Source: an uncultured Rhodanobacter sp. (GTDB taxonomy: Bacteria > Pseudomonadota > Gammaproteobacteria > Xanthomonadales > Rhodanobacteraceae). From it: a DNA stretch of 7,425 bases. Below, in pieces: positions 1-7,425 of this stretch (the stretch's first letter is position 1; the number at the start of each line of letters is the position of its first letter). The DNA lies in the NCBI GenBank assembly GCA_903827735.1, contig CAIKJM010000049.1:1-7425 (forward strand), given 5' to 3'. The notes beneath the pieces are model-generated. The model saw nothing but the letters and a program-made list of their open reading frames with translations. It did no database searches and was not told the origin of the DNA. A program made the position numbers and the translations under genes.

Positions 1-54
1 CCGCCCCACGGCGGGCGGAAACACGCTACCGCCTCCGCCGACAGCGCCTCGTAA
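1..54 (+). CDS. C-terminal end of upstream gene, probably RND periplasmic adaptor (partial)
   Basis: Frame 1 is open from the window edge and stops at TAA 52-54, giving a 17-residue tail (PPHGGRKHATASADSAS). Nearly all its third codon positions are G or C, as in the genes downstream. The tail carries no domain and cannot be identified from sequence. The adaptor call (MdtA/MuxA type, a periplasmic protein joining the RND pump to the outer-membrane channel) is inferred only from the usual adaptor-pump-pump order of such operons. An alternative is frame 3, which stays open to TGA 75-77 and would overlap the next start as ATGA. Its translation is very Arg-rich and has weaker G/C bias at third positions, so I prefer frame 1. 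Confidence 0.4.
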   Translation, partial: PPHGGRKHATASADSAS

Positions 55-59
55 CCGGC

Positions 60-68
60 AGGCAGGCG
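60..68 (+). promoter_or_regulatory. Weak ribosome-binding site of the MdtB-type gene
   Basis: An AGGCAGGCG run lies just before the ATG at 74, with AGG 64-66 ending seven bases upstream of it. This is a partial Shine-Dalgarno match at normal spacing. It supports the ATG at 74 even though the reading frame stays open to the window edge. Confidence 0.35.
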
Positions 69-73
69 ATCCG

Positions 74-3000
74 ATGAATATTTCCCGCCTGTTTATCCTC
101 AGGCCGGTGGCGACGTCGCTGCTGATGATCGCCGTGGTGATGGTCGGCCTGGTGGCGGTGAAATTTCTGCCGGTGTCCTCGTTGCCGGACGTCGACTACC
201 CGACGATCCAGGTACAGACCTTCTACCCCGGCGCCAGCCCGACGGTGATGGCGACCACGGTGACTGCGCCGCTGGAAGTACAGCTGGGCGAAATTCCCGG
301 CCTGCAGCAGATGACATCCAGCAGCTCGGCCGGCGCGTCCGTGATCACGCTGCAGTTCGACCTTTCACTCAATCTCGATATCGCCGAGCAAAACGTGCAG
401 GAGGCGATCAACGCCTCCAACAGCCTGCTGCCTACCGGCCTGCCCGCGCCGCCGACCTACGCCAAGGTCAACCCGGCCGACCAGCCGATCCTCACGCTCG
501 CGGTCACCTCCGACTCGATGTCGCTGCCCCAGCTGCAGGACGTCGCAAACAACCGCCTCGGTGCGAAGATTTCCGAAGTGTCGGGCGTCGGCCTAGTGAC
601 GCCGGCCGGTGGTAACGTGCCGGCCGTGCGCGTGGAAGCCGACCCGCAGAAGTTGGCCGCCTACGGGCTCAATATCGACGATCTGCGCTCGCTGATCGCC
701 AACGTCAACGTAAGCCAGCCCAAGGGCAACTTCGACGGTCCGAATCTCGACTACACGATCAACGGCAACGATCAGATCGAGGACCCGAAGGACTACCTCG
801 CCACGGTCGTGGCGTATCAAAACGGCGCGCCGGTATACCTACGCGACGTGGCGCGGGTGACGCAGTCGGCGCAGAACACCGAGCAGGGTGCCTGGTACAA
901 CAAGACCCAGGCCATCGTGCTCAACGTGCAGCGTCAGCCCGGCGCCAACGTCATCGCCACGGTCAATCAGATCAAGCAGCAGCTGCCGCAGCTGGAGTCC
1001 ACCCTGCCCGCGGGCATGAAAGTCGAGATCGTCTCGGACAGCACTGGCGTGATCCGCTCATCCGTTTCTGATGCGGCATTCGAGCTGATTCTGGCCATCG
1101 CGCTGGTGGTGCTGGTGATCTTCGTGTTCCTGCGCAACGTGCCGGCCACGATCATCCCCAGCATTTCGGTGCCGGTCTCGCTGATCGGCACGCTGGCGGT
1201 GATGTATCAGCTGGGTTATTCGATCGACAACCTGTCGCTGATGGCGCTGATCATCGCCACCGGCTTCGTCGTCGACGACTCGATCGTGATGATCGAGAAC
1301 ATCGTGCGCTATCTGGAGGAAGGCCGCACGCCGCTCGAAGCGGCGCTGGAAGGCGCCGGGCAGATCGGCTTCACCATCCTCTCGCTGACCATTTCGCTGA
1401 TTGCGGTGCTGATCCCGCTGCTGTTCATGGGCGGCGTAATTGGACGTCTATTCAGCGAATTTGCGGTGACCCTGGCCGTGACCATCGTACTGTCGGGCAT
1501 CGTCTCGCTGACCCTGGTGCCGATGCTCTGTGCGCGCCTACTGCGCGCGCAGTCCGATCGTCACCCGAGCCGCTTCGAGCGGATCAGCGAGGGCTTGTTC
1601 GACAAGACGCTAGCCGGCTACGAGCGCGGTCTGCGCTTTGTGATGGCGCGGCAGACGCTTACGCTGATTGTGTTTCTCTGCACGCTGGCGCTGACCGTTA
1701 TTCTCTACATCGTGATCCCCAAGGGCCTGTTTCCCACGCAGGACGTGGGCGTGATCCAAGGCATCAGCGTGGCCGACAATTCGGTATCGTACAAAGCGAT
1801 GGTGCAACGGCAGTCGGCGCTCGCCGATGCGATTCTGAAAGATACCGACGTCGCCGGCCTCACCTCGTATGTCGGCATCGACGGCACCAACACCACGCTC
1901 AACAACGGCCGCTTTCTGATCAATCTGAAGGATCGCGGGGATCGGTCATCGACCGCCGCCGAGATCGCTCGACGAATCCAGACCGAAGCGGCGAATGTTT
2001 CGGGGATCAAGCTGTTTCTGCAGCCCGAGCAGGATCTGACGCTCGACACCACCATCTCGCCCAACCAGTATCAGTTCGTGCTGCGCGGGCCGAGCCAGCA
2101 GGCTTTCATGCAGTACGTGCCCGATCTGGTTGCGCGCATGAAAAAGATTGCGTCGATCACTGACGTGACCAGCGATTTGAACAACGATGGCCTCAGCGTC
2201 AACGTCGAGGTCAATCGCCAGCTCGCCGCGCGCTACGGCATCACGCCGGCCACGATCGACAACGCGCTGTACGACGCGCTCGGCCAGCGCATCGTCTCGA
2301 CCATCTTCGATCAGTCCAGCCAGTACCGCGTGATTCTGGTGGCCAAGCCCGAGAGCCTGCCGACCATCGAATCGCTGGGCAATATTTACCTGCCTAGCCA
2401 GACCGGAAGCAGCGGCCAGGTGCAGCTGAAGGGCATCGCCGCGATCCAGATCACCAAGGCGCCGCTGGCGATTAGCCATCTGGCGCAGTTCCCGGCGGTG
2501 ACGATTTCATTCAATCTGGCCAAGGATGCCTCGCTAAGCAAGGCAGTGGATGCGGTGAATCAGGCCGAGCAGGCCGTGCATCTGCCGTCGTCGATCACCT
2601 CCTCGTTTCAGGGTGCCGCGCAGGCGTTCCAGGATTCGCTGTCGAGCGAGGTGTATCTGCTGATCGCTGCGCTGATCGCGGTCTACATCGTGCTCGGCGT
2701 GCTGTACGAGAGCTTCATCCATCCGGTGACGATTCTCTCGACTCTGCCGTCGGCTGGCATCGGCGCGCTGCTGGCGCTGATGATCGCGGGCGAGGATCTG
2801 GACGTGATCGGCATCATCGGCATCGTGCTGCTGATCGGTATCGTCAAGAAAAACGCGATCATGATCGTGGACTTTGCGCTGGAAGCCGAACGCGAGCACG
2901 GCAAGTCGCCGGAAGAGGCGATTTTCGAAGCCTCGCTGCTGCGTTTCCGCCCGATTCTGATGACCACCCTGGCAGCCATGCTCGGCGCACTGCCAATGCT

Positions 3001-3205
3001 GCTGGGCACCGGCACCGGTTCCGAGCTGCGCCGGCCGCTGGGCCTGGCGATCATCGGCGGCCTGACCCTGAGCCAGGTGCTGACGCTGTTCACGACGCCG
3101 GTGATCTACCTGCTGTTCGACCGCCTGTCGCTGCGTTTCCGCCGCAAGCCGACGGCACCTTCCTCCGGACCGTCGTCGGATCAGGCGATCGAGCACCGCC
3201 CGTGA
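74..3205 (+). CDS. mdtB: MdtB/MuxB-type RND multidrug efflux permease subunit
   Basis: Inner-membrane proton/drug antiporter subunit of the HAE1 RND family. At 1043 aa it is close to the usual 1030-1050 aa and complete. It starts with the typical MNISRLFILRPVATSLL: a short amphipathic stretch, then TM1 (about 12-32). The first periplasmic half (about 33-335) is followed by TM2-TM6 (about 336-490). TM7 lies near 528-547, the second periplasmic half runs to about 858, and TM8-TM12 (about 860-1012) precede a short cytoplasmic tail. TM4 carries GFVVDD with D401/D402, matching the AcrB D407/D408 pair. TM10 carries IVKKNAI with K926, matching AcrB K940. The RFRPILMTT motif precedes TM11. In E. coli MdtBC the pump works as a B2C heterotrimer and the B subunits mainly drive proton flow; the same role is inferred here. 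The B assignment rests on gene order and on the N-terminal and SLPDVDYPTIQVQTFYPGASP sequences. ATG 74 gives the family's canonical N-terminus. The next gene begins 10 bases after its stop. Substrates cannot be read from the sequence. Confidence 0.93.
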   Translation: MNISRLFILRPVATSLLMIAVVMVGLVAVKFLPVSSLPDVDYPTIQVQTFYPGASPTVMATTVTAPLEVQLGEIPGLQQMTSSSSAGASVITLQFDLSLNLDIAEQNVQEAINASNSLLPTGLPAPPTYAKVNPADQPILTLAVTSDSMSLPQLQDVANNRLGAKISEVSGVGLVTPAGGNVPAVRVEADPQKLAAYGLNIDDLRSLIANVNVSQPKGNFDGPNLDYTINGNDQIEDPKDYLATVVAYQNGAPVYLRDVARVTQSAQNTEQGAWYNKTQAIVLNVQRQPGANVIATVNQIKQQLPQLESTLPAGMKVEIVSDSTGVIRSSVSDAAFELILAIALVVLVIFVFLRNVPATIIPSISVPVSLIGTLAVMYQLGYSIDNLSLMALIIATGFVVDDSIVMIENIVRYLEEGRTPLEAALEGAGQIGFTILSLTISLIAVLIPLLFMGGVIGRLFSEFAVTLAVTIVLSGIVSLTLVPMLCARLLRAQSDRHPSRFERISEGLFDKTLAGYERGLRFVMARQTLTLIVFLCTLALTVILYIVIPKGLFPTQDVGVIQGISVADNSVSYKAMVQRQSALADAILKDTDVAGLTSYVGIDGTNTTLNNGRFLINLKDRGDRSSTAAEIARRIQTEAANVSGIKLFLQPEQDLTLDTTISPNQYQFVLRGPSQQAFMQYVPDLVARMKKIASITDVTSDLNNDGLSVNVEVNRQLAARYGITPATIDNALYDALGQRIVSTIFDQSSQYRVILVAKPESLPTIESLGNIYLPSQTGSSGQVQLKGIAAIQITKAPLAISHLAQFPAVTISFNLAKDASLSKAVDAVNQAEQAVHLPSSITSSFQGAAQAFQDSLSSEVYLLIAALIAVYIVLGVLYESFIHPVTILSTLPSAGIGALLALMIAGEDLDVIGIIGIVLLIGIVKKNAIMIVDFALEAEREHGKSPEEAIFEASLLRFRPILMTTLAAMLGALPMLLGTGTGSELRRPLGLAIIGGLTLSQVLTLFTTPVIYLLFDRLSLRFRRKPTAPSSGPSSDQAIEHRP

Positions 3206-3215
3206 GCGCGCGCCG

Positions 3216-6200
3216 ATGAGTATCCCAGGCGTCTTCATCAAGCGGCCGGTGGCGACGACCCTGCTCGGCGTTGCCATCCTGCTGTCCGGCCTGCTGGCGT
3301 ATTTCCAGCTGCCGGTGGCGCCACTGCCGAACATCACCTTTCCGGTGATCGTGGTGCAGGCGAGCATGGCCGGCGCCAGCCCCGACATCATGGCCTCCAC
3401 CGTCGCCGCGCCGCTGGAGCGCCGCCTGGGCACGATCGCCGACGTCACCGAACTGACTTCCACCAGCTCGGTCGGCTCGGCGCAGATCACCATCCAGTTC
3501 GGCCTAGGCCGCGACATCAACGGCGCCGCGCGCGACGTGCAGGCGGCGCTGCAGGCCTCGCGCGCCGATCTGCCATCCACCCTGCGCAACAACCCGACCT
3601 ATCGCGAATACAACCCGTCCGACTCGCCGATCATGGTGCTGGCGCTGACCTCGGAAACCCTGACCCGCGCACAGCTGTACGACTCCGCCAACTCGGTCAT
3701 CCAGCAGCAGCTGTCGCAGGTCGACGGCGTGGGCCAGATCACCCTGGGTGGCAGCGCGCTGCCGTCTGTGCGCGTGGAACTGGAGCCCGACAAGCTCAAC
3801 AGCTACGGCATTGGGCTGGAAGACGTGCGCGCGGCCATCAGCGCGGCCAACGCCAACAGTGCCAAGGGCCATATCGATCAGGGCGACCAGCGCTTCGAGG
3901 TGCTGTCGAACGACCAGATCAACAAGGCCGCGCCGTATCGCGACCTCATCATCGCCTATCGCAATAACGCCGCGGTGAAGTTGAGCGATGTGGCCGACGT
4001 GCAGGATTCCGCCGAAAACATTCGCAACGCCGGGCTCTACAACGGCAAGGACGCGGTGCTGGTCATCGTGTTTCCGCTGCCCGGCGGCAATATCGTGAAA
4101 ACCGTCGCGCAGATCCGCAAGGTGCTGCCATCGATCGAGGCCACGCTGCCGCACGATGTGCATGTGGGCATTGCGGTGGATCGCTCGCAGTCGGTAAATG
4201 CAGCGGTCGGCGACACCGAACGCACGCTGTTCATTGCCGTGCTGCTGGTGATCGGCGTGGTGTTTATTTTCCTGCAATCGCCGCGCGCGATCCTGGTGCC
4301 GGCTGTGGCGCTGCCGCTGTCGATCGTCGGCACCTTCGGGCCGATGTATTTGCTCGGCTACAGCATCGACAACCTGTCGCTGATGGCGCTGACCATCGGC
4401 ACCGGCTTCGTGGTGGATGACGCGGTAGTGGTGCTGGAAAACATCGTCCGCCACGTCGAGGCCGGCATGGACGTGCAGGAGGCCGCGCTGGTGGGCAGCG
4501 CCGAAGTCAGCTTCACCGTGATTTCGATGAGCCTGTCGCTGATCGCAGTGTTTCTGCCAATCCTGCTGATGCCCGGCATCGTCGGCCTGCTGTTCCATGA
4601 GTTTGCGGTGACGCTGTCCATCGCGATCATGATTTCGCTGGTGATCTCGCTCACCATCACGCCGACGATGGCGGCGTTCGTGCTGAATCGAAAGACGCTG
4701 CACTCCAAGGCGCGCTGGGCGCTGTGGTACGAGCGGCAGTTCGAGAGGTTTCAGAACGCGTACTCGCGCTCGCTGACCACCGTGCTCGATCACGCGCTGC
4801 TGGTCGGGTTGACTTTGGTCGGCTTGATCGTGCTCAACGTTTTCTTGATCAGACTGCTGCCGTCGACGTTCTTTCCGGAGCAGGACAACGGCATTCTGAT
4901 GGGTCAGATCATCGCCGACCAAAGCATCTCGTTTCAGGCGATGGAACAGAAGCTGGCCCAACTGCAGGCCATCGTGAAAAAGGATACCGCAGTCGAATCG
5001 GTGGCCGGATTCACAGGCGGCCGCGCGCTCAACACCGCAAACGTCTTTATCGAGCTGAAACCGCTGGCGGAGCGCAAGATCTCGGCGACTGAAGTGGTCG
5101 ATCGCCTGCGGCCCAAGCTCAACGGCGTATCCGGCGCCAAGCTGTTTCTGCAGGCCGCGCAGGATCTGCACATCGGCGGCCGCCAATCGGCAGCGGAATA
5201 TCAGTACACGCTGACCAGCGACGACCCCACTGCGCTGTTCACCTGGGTACCGAAGCTGGTCGATGCGCTCGGCAAACAACGCAGCCAGATGTCCGACGTC
5301 AACTCGGACCTGCAGCAGAACGGCCTGCAGATCTACGTCAACATGGATCGCGCCACCGCTGCGCGCTACAGCTTTGCGCCCAATCAGCTGGACACCGTAC
5401 TGTACGACGCGTTCGGCCAGCGCACCGTGTCCACCGTCTACAACCAGCTCAACCAGTATTACGTGGTGATGGAAGTGGCGCCGAAATACTGGCAGTACCC
5501 GCAGATGCTCGACCGCATACGCTTCAGCACGGCCGCCGGCAACGCCAGCGGCACGGCGCAGACGCAGATGTCGAGCGCGCTGGTGAGCGGCGTGACGGCG
5601 GAGTCGGCGGTAACCTCGACGCAGACCTCGTCATCCACCAATGCGCTCAATGCAAACGCGCAGGCCAACCAGTTGACCAACTCGATTTCCAACGCCAAGG
5701 GCGGCAGTTCCAGCGGCAGCGCCGACAGCACGGCCGCCGAGACGCTGGTGCCGTTTCCCGCGCTGGCAACCTACGTGAGCAACCACACGGCAACCCAGGT
5801 CAGCCATCAGGGCGGCCTGGTCGCCGCTACCATTTCGTTCAACCTGCCGCCGGGCGGTTCGCTGAGCAAGGCCACCGAGGCGATCAACCAGGTATCGCAG
5901 CAGCTCGGCCTGCCGGCCTCGATCCACGGCAGTTTCGCCGGCGCCGCGCAGGTGTACGCGCAGTCGATGTCGACCATGCCGCTGCTGATTCTTGCGGCGC
6001 TCGGCGCGGTGTATATCGTGCTCGGCGTGCTCTACGAAAACACCGTGCATCCGATCACCATTCTTTCCACCCTGCCCTCGGCCGGCATCGGCGCCACGCT
6101 GGCGCTGCTGATTTTCGGCACGCCGTTTTCGGTGATTGCGATGATCGGCATCATCCTGCTGATCGGCATCGTCAAGAAAAACGCGATCATGATGATCGAC

Positions 6201-6521
6201 GTAGCGATCCACCTGCAGCGCGACGAAGGCTATGAGCCGCAGCGGGCGATCCATGACGCTGCCGTGGTGCGCCTGCGCCCGATCATGATGACCACCGCCG
6301 CGGCCGTGCTCGGCGCCGTGCCGCTGGCCATCGGCATCGGCCAGGGTGCGTCGCTGCGCCAGCCGCTCGGCATCACGGTGATGGGCGGCCTGATTCTGAG
6401 CCAGGTCTTCACGCTGTACACCACGCCGGTGATCTACCTCTACCTCGACCGCCTGCGCGTCAGGTTGGCCAAATGGTCGGACACGCTGCCGTGGAACAAA
6501 CGATCGGACGTACGCGCATGA
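3216..6521 (+). CDS. mdtC: MdtC/MuxC-type RND multidrug efflux permease subunit with extended docking domain
   Basis: Second RND subunit of the heteromeric pump, in the inner membrane. The N-terminus (FIKRPVATTLL, then LPVAPLPNITFPVIVVQASMAGASP) and the RDINGAARDVQAA stretch are characteristic of MdtC/MuxC. TM1 is near 11-31 and TM2-TM6 span about 336-490. TM4 has GFVVDD with D401/D402. TM7 is near 527-547, TM8 near 921-943, and TM10 has IVKKNAI with K988. RLRPIMMTT precedes TM11. All proton-relay residues are therefore present. In E. coli MdtB2C the C subunit is the one chiefly linked to substrate binding; that role is inferred here. The protein is 1101 aa against about 1025 in E. coli. The excess is mostly a Ser/Thr/Ala/Asn-rich insertion near residues 771-843. 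The ATG at 3216 is 10 bases after the preceding stop with only a weak GAG-type ribosome-binding site, so translation is probably coupled. The stop overlaps the next start as ATGA, which suggests one polycistronic unit. Confidence 0.93.
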   Translation: MSIPGVFIKRPVATTLLGVAILLSGLLAYFQLPVAPLPNITFPVIVVQASMAGASPDIMASTVAAPLERRLGTIADVTELTSTSSVGSAQITIQFGLGRDINGAARDVQAALQASRADLPSTLRNNPTYREYNPSDSPIMVLALTSETLTRAQLYDSANSVIQQQLSQVDGVGQITLGGSALPSVRVELEPDKLNSYGIGLEDVRAAISAANANSAKGHIDQGDQRFEVLSNDQINKAAPYRDLIIAYRNNAAVKLSDVADVQDSAENIRNAGLYNGKDAVLVIVFPLPGGNIVKTVAQIRKVLPSIEATLPHDVHVGIAVDRSQSVNAAVGDTERTLFIAVLLVIGVVFIFLQSPRAILVPAVALPLSIVGTFGPMYLLGYSIDNLSLMALTIGTGFVVDDAVVVLENIVRHVEAGMDVQEAALVGSAEVSFTVISMSLSLIAVFLPILLMPGIVGLLFHEFAVTLSIAIMISLVISLTITPTMAAFVLNRKTLHSKARWALWYERQFERFQNAYSRSLTTVLDHALLVGLTLVGLIVLNVFLIRLLPSTFFPEQDNGILMGQIIADQSISFQAMEQKLAQLQAIVKKDTAVESVAGFTGGRALNTANVFIELKPLAERKISATEVVDRLRPKLNGVSGAKLFLQAAQDLHIGGRQSAAEYQYTLTSDDPTALFTWVPKLVDALGKQRSQMSDVNSDLQQNGLQIYVNMDRATAARYSFAPNQLDTVLYDAFGQRTVSTVYNQLNQYYVVMEVAPKYWQYPQMLDRIRFSTAAGNASGTAQTQMSSALVSGVTAESAVTSTQTSSSTNALNANAQANQLTNSISNAKGGSSSGSADSTAAETLVPFPALATYVSNHTATQVSHQGGLVAATISFNLPPGGSLSKATEAINQVSQQLGLPASIHGSFAGAAQVYAQSMSTMPLLILAALGAVYIVLGVLYENTVHPITILSTLPSAGIGATLALLIFGTPFSVIAMIGIILLIGIVKKNAIMMIDVAIHLQRDEGYEPQRAIHDAAVVRLRPIMMTTAAAVLGAVPLAIGIGQGASLRQPLGITVMGGLILSQVFTLYTTPVIYLYLDRLRVRLAKWSDTLPWNKRSDVRA
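5526..5744 (+). other. Low-complexity Ser/Thr/Ala/Asn-rich insertion in the MdtC-type docking domain
   Basis: This encodes residues 771-843 of the MdtC-type subunit, between the strand ending DRIRF (767-770) and the strand LVPFPAL (844-850). At the equivalent place the MdtB-type neighbour has only about nine residues (PSQTGSSGQ), so roughly 60-65 residues are extra. The stretch is nearly all Ser, Thr, Ala, Asn, Gly, Gln and Val, with very few charged residues and no Pro or Cys. It stays in frame with GC-rich codons like the rest of the gene, so it does not look like a frameshift or a decayed mobile element. By analogy with AcrB (WYVRAADGQMVPFSAF) it extends a hairpin of the DC docking subdomain at the periplasmic top of the pump. 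That location is inference. Confidence 0.75.
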
Positions 6522-7425
6522 ACACAAAGATCCCACTGACGGCTCTAGCCGCTTCGCTCGCCCTGCTCCTCGGCGGCTGCATGGTCGGCCCCGACTACCA
6601 GCGGCCGAAGGTCGCCGTGCCGACCCAATACAAGGAGTTGCCCGGTTGGACGGTGGCGCAACCCTCCGCTGCCGCGCCCAAAGCCGACTGGTGGACCGGA
6701 TTCAACGATCCGCTGCTCAACCAGCTCGAACCGATGGTGTCCGTGTCCAACCAGACCGTGCGCCAGGATTACGCCAACTACCAGGAAGCGCTGGCCGAAG
6801 TGCAGCAGGCGCGCAGCGGGCTATTTCCCACTGTTGGCGTAACCGGCTCGGGCACGCGCGAACGCAGCGGCAGCGGCAGCCTGAGCACCGGCACGGCGAC
6901 GAACGCGGCCGGTAGCACGCGCGGCAGCGTGATCAACTCCGGCTCGCTCGAAGGCAACGTCAGCTGGGCGCCCGACCTGTGGGGCAAGGTCCGTCGCACC
7001 ATCGAGCAAAACAAGGCGACCGCGCAGGCCAGTGAGGCGACCCTGGCCAACGCCACCCTGACCGAGCAGACCGCTCTGGCGACCGCGGTGATCGAGCTGC
7101 GCATCGCCGACGCGAATATCGACCTGCTGCAAAAAACTGTCGACACGTACAAAGAATCGCTGCGCTTGATCGGTAACCAGGATGCGGCAGGCACCATACA
7201 GCCGTCAGATGTGATCAGCGCGCGCACCCAGCTGGAGAACGCGCAGTCCAGCCTGCTCGCGCTCGGCGTGACGCGCGCGCAGTACGCGCATGCCATCGCC
7301 GTGCTGGTCGGCAAGAATCCCGAAGATCTCGATATCCCGCACAGCACCAGCCTGCCCGCGCTGCCGACCGTACCCGCCGGCGTGCCGTCGACGCTGTTGC
7401 AGCGCCGCCCGGACATCGCCGTGGC
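6518..7425 (+). CDS. NodT-family outer-membrane efflux lipoprotein (partial, 3' end beyond window)
   Basis: Outer-membrane channel component (TolC/OprM/OpmB-like) that gives the RND pump its exit duct. The first 302 codons are present, against a family length of about 460-500, and the frame is still open at the edge. It starts with a lipoprotein signal peptide: MNTK, a hydrophobic core, then lipobox LGGC with Cys21 as the lipidated residue. Met follows the Cys rather than Asp, which fits outer-membrane sorting. MVGPDYQRP follows, the family's usual mature N-terminus. DWWTGFNDPLLNQL, SGLFPTVGVTGS (101-112) and SWAPDLWGKVRR (149-160) are further family motifs. Long alpha-helical Ala/Gln/Leu-rich segments (about 75-100 and 160-220) should form the periplasmic tunnel. 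LLQRRPDIA (293-301) is the conserved start of the second repeat. The ATG overlaps the upstream stop (ATGA) and has no strong ribosome-binding site, so translational coupling is likely. The position directly after the MdtC-type gene matches OpmB in Pseudomonas muxABC-opmB. Confidence 0.92.
   Translation, partial: MNTKIPLTALAASLALLLGGCMVGPDYQRPKVAVPTQYKELPGWTVAQPSAAAPKADWWTGFNDPLLNQLEPMVSVSNQTVRQDYANYQEALAEVQQARSGLFPTVGVTGSGTRERSGSGSLSTGTATNAAGSTRGSVINSGSLEGNVSWAPDLWGKVRRTIEQNKATAQASEATLANATLTEQTALATAVIELRIADANIDLLQKTVDTYKESLRLIGNQDAAGTIQPSDVISARTQLENAQSSLLALGVTRAQYAHAIAVLVGKNPEDLDIPHSTSLPALPTVPAGVPSTLLQRRPDIAV

Noticed and set aside
3206..3215. Possible promoter or terminator between the two RND genes
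   Set aside because: Ten bases are too few for either, and no hairpin followed by a T-run is present.
2534..3592. A 352-codon minus-strand open frame crossing the junction of the two RND genes
   Set aside because: It has Arg/Gln-rich, low-information composition, no family resemblance and no credible start context. It spans two well-supported genes on the other strand.
3504..5279. A 591-codon open frame on the minus strand, opposite the MdtC-type gene
   Set aside because: Its translation is dominated by His, Arg, Gln and Asp with no recognisable domain, as expected for the complement of a GC-rich membrane-protein gene. The plus-strand frame has full RND homology over the same bases.
5526..5744. 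The low-complexity stretch read as a frameshift, repeat array or inserted mobile element
   Set aside because: The frame is continuous on both sides with homologous RND sequence. I see no terminal inverted repeats, target duplication or regular tandem period, and third-position G/C bias is maintained.
5631..6536. A 301-codon minus-strand open frame ending near the MdtC-type stop
   Set aside because: It has the same shadow composition (Arg, His, Asp, Gln) and lies opposite conserved TM8-TM12 codons of the RND gene.
6646..6915. A plus-strand open frame of 89 codons inside the outer-membrane factor gene
   Set aside because: It overlaps the NodT-family reading frame, which shows a lipobox and several family motifs throughout this stretch. 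The 89-codon frame has no such support.

Overview
The window is an internal slice of a tripartite RND multidrug-efflux operon, with all genes on the + strand. The DNA is GC-rich (roughly 60-65% by eye) with strong G/C preference at third codon positions. The encoded proteins belong to Gram-negative families: inner-membrane RND pumps and an outer-membrane lipoprotein channel. This points to a proteobacterium. A gamma- or betaproteobacterium, for example of the Xanthomonadales/Rhodanobacteraceae or Burkholderiales type, would fit, but that placement is inference from general resemblance.

Layout: bases 1-73 hold the probable last codons of an upstream gene, most likely the periplasmic adaptor (MdtA/MuxA type), and a weak ribosome-binding site. 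Bases 74-3205 encode an MdtB/MuxB-type RND permease of 1043 aa. After a 10-base gap, 3216-6521 encode an MdtC/MuxC-type RND permease of 1101 aa. An outer-membrane NodT-family efflux lipoprotein starts at 6518, overlapping the previous stop by four bases (ATGA), and runs off the window after 302 complete codons. There is no stretch of 300 bases without a gene, and I saw no internal promoter, terminator, RNA gene, mobile element or CRISPR array.

How it works together: in the known MdtABC (E. coli) and MuxABC-OpmB (Pseudomonas) systems, two different RND subunits form one heterotrimeric proton-driven pump. An adaptor joins this pump to an outer-membrane channel. The order here (adaptor?, RND-B, RND-C, outer-membrane factor) matches the Mux-OpmB layout rather than the E. 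coli mdtABCD-baeSR layout. Both pumps keep the paired Asp in TM4 and the Lys in TM10 that relay protons.

The main unusual point is a Ser/Thr/Ala/Asn-rich, low-complexity insertion of about 60-65 residues in the MdtC-type subunit, in the docking-domain part of its second periplasmic half. The MdtB-type neighbour lacks it. Otherwise this is a conventional efflux operon, and I see no evidence of a wholly new system.
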